In this document: positions 32,690-41,352 of the stretch, in pieces | How the letters are laid out: every line of letters starts with the position of its first letter | Numbering within the stretch: the stretch's first letter is position 1 | DNA from: CAZHVS01 sp964536015 | Lineage (GTDB): Bacteria; Bacteroidota; Ignavibacteria; Ignavibacteriales; Ignavibacteriaceae | Reading direction: 5' to 3' | Length of the DNA: 64,000 nt | NCBI GenBank assembly: GCA_964536015.1 | Contig: CAZHVS010000006.1 | Location: 1-64,000 of the forward strand | The notes under the pieces: model-generated | What the model was told of the DNA's origin: nothing | What the model saw: only the letters and a program-made list of their open reading frames with translations | The model's database searches: none | Program-made: the position numbers and the translations under genes

Positions 32690-33408
32690 GTCAAATTCTT
32701 GAGCTTAAGTTCAACTATTTGTTTAAAGAAAGGGTGCATTTCATAAAACTGTTTTCCATCAGAAGGAATTTGTTTTTCAATTCTAATATTCTCATTAATT
32801 AATAATTTAAAAGTATCAAGAAGTAATTCAACTGACTGTTCACGACACTTTTTTCTGACAATCTCTATTGAATCTCCTGTATCTATTCTTACTTTTCTGC
32901 GAAGAATAATTTCGCCGGTATCAATTCCAGCATCGACAAAATGAGTTGTCAAATAAACTTCGTTTTCATAAAAGAGTGACCATTCAGCAGTACTTACACC
33001 TCTGTATTTTGGTAAATAGCCGTGATGGCAGTGAACTGTTTTCTTAAGAGGAATTTTAAGAATATTTTTTTTTATTATTCCCGAACCCAATAGAAGTAAA
33101 AAATCCGGATCTAACTTTCTGATTATTATTTCTGATGCAGAGGCATTTAGATTTCCTGTTTTGTAAACAGGAATTTTTTTTTGAAAATATTTAAAGATAT
33201 TAATTCTTTGTTCTTCAGAAATTTCTCTTTTCTTTTTTAAAAGATGAAATCCAAAAAGTTTTATTGCTGTTTTTAACTGCTTAAATAAAGACGAATCTCC
33301 ATAAACAAGACTAACTTGATAGTCCTGTTGAATCATTCGTTCAATAAGATTTTTTTTCCATAAACTATTTTCAAATTTTGGATATCTGAGAAGAATTGTA
33401 ATTTTCAT
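32686..33408 (-). CDS. Formyltransferase-family protein with altered active-site Asn
   Basis: A 240-residue protein of the formyl_trans_N fold. The active-site segment is HCHHGYLPKYRG (126-137), and the catalytic Asp is in FVDAGIDTGEI (Asp163). In Fmt-type enzymes this motif is NxHxxLLPxYRG; here the Asn position is His (His126) while the catalytic His128 is kept. The second formyltransferase at 56985 has the normal NLH. The likely role is formylation of a 4- or 3-amino sugar. It overlaps both toroid genes by 4 bp each. Confidence 0.75.
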   Translation of the reverse strand: MKITILLRYPKFENSLWKKNLIERMIQQDYQVSLVYGDSSLFKQLKTAIKLFGFHLLKKKREISEEQRINIFKYFQKKIPVYKTGNLNASASEIIIRKLDPDFLLLLGSGIIKKNILKIPLKKTVHCHHGYLPKYRGVSTAEWSLFYENEVYLTTHFVDAGIDTGEIILRRKVRIDTGDSIEIVRKKCREQSVELLLDTFKLLINENIRIEKQIPSDGKQFYEMHPFFKQIVELKLKNLT

Positions 33409-34610
33409 TTAACTTTAAGTTCTTCCAGAATTTTCTTTTTTAAATCAATCTTCATCATCAGAGCATCTGCGAAAAATTTAGCAGCCCAGTTAGGATACAT
33501 CAGTCTTGAATAATCTCCATATAACGGAAATGAACCTTTAACAGCTCCATTAATATTTTTGTCACTCTGATTTATTTTATGAAGCGTTTTTACGTAATCA
33601 ATCATTTTAAAAGCTGCATTCACATACCGAATATCACCGATAAGTAAATATAAATCCATCCACACACTTGAGATTTGAATATTACCTGTTACACAAACAA
33701 ATTTCCCTTTTGACGCCGCAGATAGCTTCCCACGATTTTTCCAATTCTCATTCCAGAATGCATAAAGCATTTTTCTTGTTTCAAAAATCTGCAACATCTT
33801 TAAGCCGGTATTTACTGCTGCTTGCAAATATTTTTCTTCATTAAGAATTTTATATGCACCTATCAGTCCTTCACAAGTATAAGATAGAAAATGTGTATTG
33901 GGAACACTTCCTTCCCTTGATGCTCCATTCCTGAACCAACCATTATCAATCTGTTGCTTTAGTACCCAATCAAGATTAGCTTTTGCAACACGGACATAGC
34001 TTTCATCACTAACAAATGAATTTAATAGGAGGAGTGCCCATGCAGTCCTCGAATTAATTGTATGTTTAAGATTTCGATGCAGATGTTGATTCCATAAACC
34101 GGAATCATCCGTACTTTTAATTAAAAAATTACCAGCCTTAACTGCAGAGTCAAGATATTTTTTATCATTAGTCTCTTCATAAGCTCTTAAAAATCCAAAA
34201 ATGTTTTGTCCTGTATTAAAGATTATTGGTTTGGTTTTTCCTTTCTTTTCATTATACATCCCCTGCATACATCCGCCATTATCAAGTTGGACATCGCATA
34301 ACCAATCAGCTAATTTAATAGCAATATTGTAATAGTTTTTATTTTTAATGAACTTTGAATAATCAAAAAATGTCGGAATTATATAACCAGTTGTTTCAGG
34401 AAAAGGATATAACCATTTACCATGAACCAAACTGTAATGACTGCTGACGCCTCCCTTTCCATTGTTCACAGCTTCAACAAGCCAATCAATAGTTTTTTGT
34501 AGGTGTAGTTCATCTTCTTCAATCTTCATTGGAAATGGAAGAAAAGGGAACAAAAAATTTTTTACTGCATCTTGCAGACTTTCTGAAATGATAAAAAATA
34601 AACGGATCAT
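33405..34610 (-). CDS. Alpha/alpha-toroid protein (second of two), likely carbohydrate-active
   Basis: A 401-residue helical-repeat protein. Repeats include LQKTIDWLVEAVNNGKGGVS, YYNIAIKLADWLCDVQLDNG, YLDSAVKAGNFLIKS, DWVLKQQIDNGWFRN and AAVNTGLKMLQIFETRKMLYA. This resembles toroids found in polysaccharide operons and in D-glucuronyl C5-epimerase-type C-terminal domains. It has no signal peptide. The conserved GG and aromatic positions between helices suggest a substrate groove, but no catalytic residue can be named. It lies between the ADH-MocA fusion and the formyltransferase, with a 4-bp overlap. Confidence 0.6.
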   Translation of the reverse strand: MIRLFFIISESLQDAVKNFLFPFLPFPMKIEEDELHLQKTIDWLVEAVNNGKGGVSSHYSLVHGKWLYPFPETTGYIIPTFFDYSKFIKNKNYYNIAIKLADWLCDVQLDNGGCMQGMYNEKKGKTKPIIFNTGQNIFGFLRAYEETNDKKYLDSAVKAGNFLIKSTDDSGLWNQHLHRNLKHTINSRTAWALLLLNSFVSDESYVRVAKANLDWVLKQQIDNGWFRNGASREGSVPNTHFLSYTCEGLIGAYKILNEEKYLQAAVNTGLKMLQIFETRKMLYAFWNENWKNRGKLSAASKGKFVCVTGNIQISSVWMDLYLLIGDIRYVNAAFKMIDYVKTLHKINQSDKNINGAVKGSFPLYGDYSRLMYPNWAAKFFADALMMKIDLKKKILEELKVK

Positions 34611-34619
34611 ATCAAAAAA

Positions 34620-36749
34620 TTATAAAACTATTGTGTGTCTATTAATAAAAGATTCAATTACTTTAAATGTGGCTAATGTAGATTGATAAATCTCTTCAAA
34701 TGAAATAGGGGCAGGAGAACCATTCAGAATGGAATTAATAAACATTGTAACTTCTTTCGAATGCCCTTTATCCTGGTTTGATAGTTTATAAATTTTTTCT
34801 TTTGAAGAATAAGTTTTTAATGTTTTAAAATCATCTATTACCGAAACAGTACCTGCAGAAAAAATTTCAATCCTTTCCTTAGGAATTAATTTACTACCAT
34901 TCGAGAAGTAAGATATATTTGCAATACTTCCATTTTTAAAATACAAATTAACTGTAACTGAATCATCAAGATTTTTTTTATCATCAAGAAGAGAAGCCGA
35001 TATTTCATGAATAGTTGAACCTGCAATAAAAGTAGCTAGATCTATAAAATGACAGACTTCTCCAATAATTCGTCCACCACCAATTTCTCTATCCTGTATC
35101 CAGTGACCTGCAGGAATAATACCAGCATTTATGCGATAATTAATAGCTTTAGGAATTTTGGGATTATATACATTCATCACTTTTTCTACGGAAGGAGCAA
35201 ATCGCCTGTTAAAACCAACAATCAATTTTGAATTTCCATCATTGTAAACTTTTCTTATTTCCTCAAGTTCTGTTTCGTTCATACATAAAGGTTTTTCTAC
35301 AAAAACATTTTTGCCAGCTTTTAATGCCTTTATAACATATTCATAATGAAGATTATGCCGGGTAGCTATAAATACCGTATTTATATTTTGATCATTAATA
35401 ATTTCTTCTGCATCACCAGTTGAATAATTAAAACCATATTTATCAGCAATATTTCTAGCATTATTTGGACGAGCTGTCGCGACACCGACAAATCTACATT
35501 TATTTTTTAGGTTTGGAAGAAGAAAGTTTTGAGCAAATGAACCTGCCCCAATAAAACCACATAAAACTTCATTTGTTCTTTTCTGAGTTGTAAAATCTTT
35601 ATGAATAATTTTTTCCTTAATCATTTCTTCAGTATTGTACTTTAATAAAACACCAAGAAATGGTTCTTTCTTTTCAAGGATTAATTGATAAGCCTTTTCT
35701 GCTTCTTCAAGATTAAAAATATGTGTTATTAATTTTTCAACATTAAGTTTGCCTGCCTGCAATAAATCAAGATATGCCTGTAAATTTCTATTTTCTGTCC
35801 ATCGCACATAACCAATTGGATAATCTAATCCTTTTTCTTCGTAATTCATTTCATATCTTCCAGGACCATACGATGAAGACATTCGAAGATCTAATTCTTT
35901 TTTAAAATAATTTTCTCTGCTAAATCCCGTTGGCACTGCTCCAACAATAACAACTTTTCCTTTTTTTCTTGAGATCGCACCAGCAAGTTCAACCGGATCA
36001 ATTGAATTTGTTCCTGCTGTAATAATGACCGCATCAGTTCCAAACCCTTCCGTAAAACTTAAAACAGATTCTTCAACACCTTCATTACTTCTTGTCAGAG
36101 CCAAACTGCAGCCATTTTGTTTTGCTATTTCAACCTGTGTGGAATCAATATCAATTCCAATTGTCTTAACTCCAGCAGCATTTAACAATTGAATTGTAAG
36201 TTGTCCAAGTAAACCTAATCCAATAACGACACAGTTTTCACCCAGTTTCAGATCTGCCTGTCGTATTCCTTGCAAAGCGATAGCCGCAATAGTAGCAAAT
36301 GCTGCTTGCTCAATCTTTACTCCTTCGGGAATTTTTACACAAAGATTTTTTGGTACAGAAACAATTTCTGCATGATTTGCAGAAGCGCCACCGCAAGCAA
36401 CAAAATCTCCAACACGAAATCCGCTTACGTTTTTACCAATTGCGATTACTTCTCCTGCACAAGAATAACCAAGTCCGGCAGGTGCATCAAGTTTGTTCAT
36501 AACTATGTTATAGGTGTTAAGTAATCCTTGAGTTTTTATAGAATCAATTACCTGTTTTAATTCTTTTTGTCTCGATTTAGCTTTACCTATATAACCAAGT
36601 CTGGCATCTTTTACTGTTTTAGATTCTGTTCCTGCACTTATTACAGAATAATAATTGCGAACTAAAAGATTAACTTCTGTTAACGCAGGAAAAGGTACTT
36701 CCAGAATTTTCATTTCACCATTTTTTAATTTTTGTGTTAATTGTTCCAT
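34620..36749 (-). CDS. Bi-domain oxidoreductase: zinc-type ADH fused to Gfo/Idh/MocA
   Basis: A 709-residue fusion. Residues 1 to about 375 are a medium-chain zinc-type alcohol dehydrogenase-like domain (GLGYSCAGEV, VGDFVACGG, NAD-binding GLGLLGQLTIQLL about 177). Residues from about 390 are a Gfo/Idh/MocA domain (GFIGAGSFAQN, then EKPLCMN with the catalytic Lys, and GGGRIIGEVCHFIDL). Fusions of this kind are known in polysaccharide clusters as bi-domain oxidoreductases with undetermined substrate. The neighbouring toroid, formyltransferase and DUF354 genes form a module with it. An intact linker and both cofactor sites imply two redox steps on one sugar. Confidence 0.87.
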   Translation of the reverse strand: MEQLTQKLKNGEMKILEVPFPALTEVNLLVRNYYSVISAGTESKTVKDARLGYIGKAKSRQKELKQVIDSIKTQGLLNTYNIVMNKLDAPAGLGYSCAGEVIAIGKNVSGFRVGDFVACGGASANHAEIVSVPKNLCVKIPEGVKIEQAAFATIAAIALQGIRQADLKLGENCVVIGLGLLGQLTIQLLNAAGVKTIGIDIDSTQVEIAKQNGCSLALTRSNEGVEESVLSFTEGFGTDAVIITAGTNSIDPVELAGAISRKKGKVVIVGAVPTGFSRENYFKKELDLRMSSSYGPGRYEMNYEEKGLDYPIGYVRWTENRNLQAYLDLLQAGKLNVEKLITHIFNLEEAEKAYQLILEKKEPFLGVLLKYNTEEMIKEKIIHKDFTTQKRTNEVLCGFIGAGSFAQNFLLPNLKNKCRFVGVATARPNNARNIADKYGFNYSTGDAEEIINDQNINTVFIATRHNLHYEYVIKALKAGKNVFVEKPLCMNETELEEIRKVYNDGNSKLIVGFNRRFAPSVEKVMNVYNPKIPKAINYRINAGIIPAGHWIQDREIGGGRIIGEVCHFIDLATFIAGSTIHEISASLLDDKKNLDDSVTVNLYFKNGSIANISYFSNGSKLIPKERIEIFSAGTVSVIDDFKTLKTYSSKEKIYKLSNQDKGHSKEVTMFINSILNGSPAPISFEEIYQSTLATFKVIESFINRHTIVL

Positions 36750-36767
36750 TTGAAATCCAGTAACATG

Positions 36768-37871
36768 TTATGACAATAAAATCGTTTTATTTAATGCATT
36801 TGAAAGATTATCAACCATTTTATCTTCGGTAAATTTTTCAAGATAATATTGCTGTCCTTTAATTCCCATCTGTTTTGCAGTTTGAGGATTTGATAAAAGA
36901 AAGAATAGTTTTTCTGCAATTTGTTGAGGATTATTTTTTTCAATAATAAATCCATTTTCGCCATCAATTACAGATTCTTTAATTGCTCCCTGGTCAGTAG
37001 TTATTATCGGCAATCCAAAAGCCATAGCTTCAATAATTACCCAGGGATGTCCTTCTGGTAATCGAGGTGGAAAAACGAAAATATCAGCTTCTTTAAATAA
37101 ATTGAATTTCTCGGTTCCATACTTTGGAGAAAATATTTTAACTTGTAAAGAATGTTTCTCTATTATGTTAATGCAATTTTTTTTTGTCTCCTCATCACGC
37201 CACTGTCCAACAATATTTACAAAAAATTCATGTGTATATTTTTCTTTTAGGTAGACCAAAGATTTGACGAAGTCTTCTATTCCTTTTGATGATTGAAGAT
37301 TTGCAAAAAATAAAATGTTGTTATTAAAAACTTTTTTATATAAATCTGGCAAAGGATAATTACCACCATTTGGAACGACAAAGATCTTTTCATCTTCCAA
37401 ATAATCTGTAAAAAGAAATTTGAGATTTGAACCGAGAACAATAGCTGATTGGCATGAAGATACCACTACTTTAAAGAACCATCTTGTTAACACTGAAGAT
37501 TTTTTTAACCAGTTATTAATATTGCTCCCTCTTACCTGAACAATAGTTCTAACCGAAAGCAATCTTGAAATAATAATGAAAGGAGCGTCTTTAACAAAAC
37601 CAAGTGTGGATTGACTAATTGGAATAAGAGCCACATCTGGCTTATGCAGAACAATTAATCTAACTAATTGGATGTAAAGATTAATATTCTGATAAATTTT
37701 TTTAAGATTAATTGCACCCATTGTTAATAATGTCTCATGAACATTAGTGTTAAGGTGAACTATCTTAAACCGGTTTTTCAGTTCTGATTTTATTAATATT
37801 TGGGTTGCCAAAGCGGGGCCGTAAAAAGGGGGCGGCAGCTTTCCGAGGAGCAACAATGTCGGGTTTTTCAT
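36768..37871 (-). CDS. Glycosyltransferase family 4
   Basis: A 367-residue GT-B enzyme. LLLGKLPPPFYGPALATQIL near the start is the acceptor-domain loop; the donor domain shows ILFFANLQSSKGIEDFVK, FPPRLPEGHPWVIIEAMAFG and GENGFIIEKNNPQQIAEKL. Its start lies 107 bp inside the upstream Wzy-like frame, so one of the two ends may be misplaced; the conserved N-terminus supports this start. Confidence 0.85.
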   Translation of the reverse strand: MKNPTLLLLGKLPPPFYGPALATQILIKSELKNRFKIVHLNTNVHETLLTMGAINLKKIYQNINLYIQLVRLIVLHKPDVALIPISQSTLGFVKDAPFIIISRLLSVRTIVQVRGSNINNWLKKSSVLTRWFFKVVVSSCQSAIVLGSNLKFLFTDYLEDEKIFVVPNGGNYPLPDLYKKVFNNNILFFANLQSSKGIEDFVKSLVYLKEKYTHEFFVNIVGQWRDEETKKNCINIIEKHSLQVKIFSPKYGTEKFNLFKEADIFVFPPRLPEGHPWVIIEAMAFGLPIITTDQGAIKESVIDGENGFIIEKNNPQQIAEKLFFLLSNPQTAKQMGIKGQQYYLEKFTEDKMVDNLSNALNKTILLS

Positions 37872-39189
37872 TAAGAATTTTCTTTGCTCTGTTTGGTATT
37901 ACAGCATATGAAAAAATACTAAAAATAATATACATCAAAGGAAAATAAATTGTAGGTACCGTTGAAACGGAATATAGTACTATTAAAACGAGAGCTCCTG
38001 TAACAAGAAATTTTTCATGCACTACAAGAAAACGGCTTTTTATAAAAACCTGTATTAAATATAATATCCAAAATAAAAGTCCTATGTAACCTGTTAGAAA
38101 CGTTATTCGAAGATAATCATTATGAATACCTAGCACCATTTTTTTTATTTCTGTTGTAAAAGTAAATGAAGGACCAACCATTCTGAAAAAGAACGGAACT
38201 TTTTCATTAAAAACATCAATGAACTTTTCCCATCTTCCAAACCGACCGTTAAAACCACGCTCAAACTGTTGTTCACCCTCATAAACTTCAATGTCACGAC
38301 TTATTAAGGGCATAACCTGGTCATCAAGTTTATCTTTTCCGAAATAATAAAAAATTGGAAAAGAAATAACAATAAAAACTATCGTAGCAAATTTATTTTG
38401 TTTCTGAAGATAAAGAATAAATAATGCAATAAGACAAATGAAAATAAAAAATGTAGCAATGTGATTTATTTTAAAAAGCCCAAGAAAAATTACAACAATA
38501 ACAGAGTACATAATCTTCCTGATTTTTTTCTTTCCCCAGTAATCATTCCTGTACTTAATATAAAAATAACCAAGTATTAACAAAGTTAAAGACATATAAA
38601 TGCTGTAATTTAATACATCAGCATAAAGACCTGAAGTGCGTGCAATTGTTCCTCGTGTAAATTCATGTTTGATTGGACCCACTACAATTTCATAGACAAT
38701 CATTACTCCTGGAAAAATTGCAGAGTATAAAAAAGTTTGAAGAATTTTTTCAAGTTCCTTTATATTAAAAACAACACGTCGAATATAGAAGTAAAGATAC
38801 GCTGGAGCATTTAATGAAATAAAAACACCAAACGTATCCACATCCATAAAAATGAAATACACAGCAAGAGAATTAAAAAAGATAAGCAAACACCATGCAA
38901 CAAAAAAAGGATCAATTTCACTTCTAACCTTTTTAGGAAAACGATCATTCCCAAGAGAAACAAATATTAAAATTGGAGTAAATACTCCTATCAAATATAA
39001 CGGAGATAAGATCGGACTTGTGTGTTTCAGAAAGTAAAACACATCAACAATAGGCCGAATTAACACAAGAACAATAAACCAGCGGATTGTCCAGTGTTTG
39101 GATTTAAACCAGATTTTCCACTTTGTATAATCAAGAATATCTGATTTAGCATTAAGGTAATTTATTGTATTATCAAATTTGTTTGTCAT
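37765..39189 (-). CDS. O-antigen polymerase/ligase family membrane protein (Wzy-like), second
   Basis: A 474-residue polytopic membrane protein with about 11 hydrophobic helices (WFIVLVLIRPIVDVFYFL, VIVVIFLGLFKINHIATFFI, FVIS-type runs and LLFWILYLIQVFI). The middle periplasmic loop (DVEVYEGEQQFERGFNGRFG-like, then FIDVFNEKVPFFFRMVG) matches the O-antigen ligase/polymerase family. The last 35 residues, KPDIVAPRKAAAPFLRPRFG and on, overlap the start of the next gene for 107 bp in another frame and look like read-through past a lost stop. A second Wzy-like protein is at 10607-12070. Confidence 0.78.
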   Translation of the reverse strand: MTNKFDNTINYLNAKSDILDYTKWKIWFKSKHWTIRWFIVLVLIRPIVDVFYFLKHTSPILSPLYLIGVFTPILIFVSLGNDRFPKKVRSEIDPFFVAWCLLIFFNSLAVYFIFMDVDTFGVFISLNAPAYLYFYIRRVVFNIKELEKILQTFLYSAIFPGVMIVYEIVVGPIKHEFTRGTIARTSGLYADVLNYSIYMSLTLLILGYFYIKYRNDYWGKKKIRKIMYSVIVVIFLGLFKINHIATFFIFICLIALFILYLQKQNKFATIVFIVISFPIFYYFGKDKLDDQVMPLISRDIEVYEGEQQFERGFNGRFGRWEKFIDVFNEKVPFFFRMVGPSFTFTTEIKKMVLGIHNDYLRITFLTGYIGLLFWILYLIQVFIKSRFLVVHEKFLVTGALVLIVLYSVSTVPTIYFPLMYIIFSIFSYAVIPNRAKKILNEKPDIVAPRKAAAPFLRPRFGNPNINKIRTEKPV

Positions 39190-39208
39190 CGTCTGTAATT
39201 TAACAATT

Positions 39209-40036
39209 TTAAACTGGAATTTCTGTAAATTTATTTATGCTCTCAACAGTACAATAAAGATGACCGGTTTTTGCAAGTTGATGATTATCTAGAGTAATTA
39301 TTTGTTTCAGGAAAGAATGATAGATTTTATAATTTCTTTCAATTAAAAACTCAACTACACTTTGTGAATTACTTTTTCCATCGTAATCGGGAACTTTGTG
39401 CATTTCAATATCAAAATCGGGATGATATTTTTCAATTGTACTAACCATTCCTTTCAATACATTCATTTCATAACCTTCTGTATCAATTTTAATAAAACCC
39501 GGTGGTAAAATATTTTGCTTCTTAATATAAGAATCCAGATCAACTACCTTAACTTCATAATATTCATTGAAACCATTTTTTTCGAAGTCTTCAATGAATT
39601 TTTTATTCAAAGAACCTGAGCCTCTTTTTTTATTATGAACAACGAGTTTTTCCACACTTTGTTTTTCACCAATTGCATAATTGAACACTTCTACATTCTT
39701 TATTGAATTCATTTTCAATGTCTTTTCAATTATGGAGACAGAATTTGGATTAGGTTCAAATGCATATACTCTTAATGCATATTTGGAATAAGCTAAAGAC
39801 ATAATTCCAACATTTGCCCCAATGTCATAGACTACTTTGTTTTTTAATTTTAACCTTTCAAGCATTATCTCGGCATCTGTAAGAGGTGCAGGAATAAATA
39901 AAAATCCTCCCTGTTTTTTAAATCCCCTTGCCGGACCACTTCGTATTTTATAAGTTACAAATTCTGTCAATGGGCGAATAGGTTTAAGAAAAAATTGTGC
40001 TGTATGCTTTAATGTAGAAAAAATTTTCCTATTCAT
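39209..40036 (-). CDS. FkbM-family methyltransferase
   Basis: A 275-residue SAM-dependent methyltransferase of the FkbM family. Motif I is VYDIGANVGIMSLAYSK (about 72-88), with VYAFEPNPNSVSIIEK and FIKIDTEGYEMNVLKGM following, the family landmarks. It would O-methylate a hydroxyl of the glycan. It adjoins the nucleotide-sugar dehydrogenase by 1 bp of overlap. Substrate unknown. Confidence 0.87.
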   Translation of the reverse strand: MNRKIFSTLKHTAQFFLKPIRPLTEFVTYKIRSGPARGFKKQGGFLFIPAPLTDAEIMLERLKLKNKVVYDIGANVGIMSLAYSKYALRVYAFEPNPNSVSIIEKTLKMNSIKNVEVFNYAIGEKQSVEKLVVHNKKRGSGSLNKKFIEDFEKNGFNEYYEVKVVDLDSYIKKQNILPPGFIKIDTEGYEMNVLKGMVSTIEKYHPDFDIEMHKVPDYDGKSNSQSVVEFLIERNYKIYHSFLKQIITLDNHQLAKTGHLYCTVESINKFTEIPV

Positions 40037-41349
40037 CAGATAATCAATGAGACAATATTAGGCAATGAATTATATTTTCGGAATTTTCCTGTAAGATCAA
40101 TAACTGGTTTATTTATATTTTGTAATAAACTTAAATATTGATCATTGTAGTGGGCAAGAATTATCAAATCAGCTTCAATTACAATATCCCCTGGTGATTG
40201 AACCATTAATTTGGTTATATGTTTAATATGCTGATTCAGATAAGCGAGATTTTTACCTAAAAGTAGTTGATAATTAATTGAGTAATCGTGAATAATTACT
40301 TCGTATCCTTTACCAATACATTTTTCTACAAGTTTTACAAAAGGACTATCTCTAACATCATCAGTATCAGATTTAAAACTTAATCCAAGAAAGCCTATTT
40401 TCTTTTTCCCTGAATTAGCAATTAAGCGAAAAGCATATTCAATATGATCTGAGTTGCTATGTTCAATACCGCCAATAACTGGAATATTTATATTTGATTT
40501 CTTTGCTAATGATGAAAGGGCTTTAACATCTTTGGGCAAACACGAACCTCCATAAGCAAATCCTGGTTTTAAATAAGCAGTAGAAATATTTAATTTTTTA
40601 TCTGCAAAAAATATTTCAAAAAGCTCATTGGTATCTACGTTACAACTTTTAGCAATTCTTCCAACTTCATTTCCAAAAGCCACTTTTAGAGCATGGAAAG
40701 TATTATTTAAATACTTAATCATTTCAGCAGTTCTTGTTTGAACAATTCTTAAGTTAATATTAATACCTTTATAAATCTCCCTGAAAATTTTTTCAAGTAC
40801 GTCTTGTTCAATTCCATAAACAGGTGCAACTATTATTTCAGGTGAGTTGTAAAAATCATCAACTGCGGAGCCTTCTCTTAAAAATTCAGGGTGATAAGCA
40901 ATCGGAGGAATTTCTTCAAGCTGCATATTTTGTAAGAATAGTGGAAGTATGATTTCTTCCATTGTTCCTGGCGGAACTGTGCTTCTATAAATTAATATCG
41001 GTTTTTCTTTAGTGACTTTTATTACATCTATAAGTTGATTCGTAACTTTAAGTAAACTATCAAGATTAACTTCTCCATCCTCTTTTGAAGGAGTGCCAAC
41101 GCAAATCATTACAGCATCATGATTTTTGAAAGATTGTTGAAAAGAAGAAGAAGCTTTTAACCTCTTCTGCATTACTCCATTATTAACAAGGTCCTGTACT
41201 TTTGGTTCAACAATAGGTGATTTACTGTTATGAAGCATTTCTACTTTATCCGGAAGAATATCATTTCCAGTTATATTATGACCACATTCGGCAAGACAGA
41301 CTGATGTTACTACTCCGACATATCCTAAACCAAGAATTGAAATATTCAT
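40036..41349 (-). CDS. UDP/GDP-sugar 6-dehydrogenase, GDP-mannose dehydrogenase-like
   Basis: A 437-residue nucleotide-sugar dehydrogenase that oxidises C6 to a carboxylate in two NAD-dependent steps. NAD-binding GLGYVG (7-12), MICVGTPS (81-88), the substrate-binding PEFLREGSAVDDF, and catalytic Cys270 in YGGSCLPKD are intact. SPIVEP (44-49) and the stretch FADKKLNISTAYLKPGFAYG around the active site resemble GDP-mannose 6-dehydrogenase (AlgD) more than UDP-glucose or UDP-GlcNAc enzymes, from memory of AlgD. If so, this glycan contains mannuronic acid; a WbpA role remains possible. Confidence 0.82.
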   Translation of the reverse strand: MNISILGLGYVGVVTSVCLAECGHNITGNDILPDKVEMLHNSKSPIVEPKVQDLVNNGVMQKRLKASSSFQQSFKNHDAVMICVGTPSKEDGEVNLDSLLKVTNQLIDVIKVTKEKPILIYRSTVPPGTMEEIILPLFLQNMQLEEIPPIAYHPEFLREGSAVDDFYNSPEIIVAPVYGIEQDVLEKIFREIYKGININLRIVQTRTAEMIKYLNNTFHALKVAFGNEVGRIAKSCNVDTNELFEIFFADKKLNISTAYLKPGFAYGGSCLPKDVKALSSLAKKSNINIPVIGGIEHSNSDHIEYAFRLIANSGKKKIGFLGLSFKSDTDDVRDSPFVKLVEKCIGKGYEVIIHDYSINYQLLLGKNLAYLNQHIKHITKLMVQSPGDIVIEADLIILAHYNDQYLSLLQNINKPVIDLTGKFRKYNSLPNIVSLII

Positions 41350-41352
41350 ATA

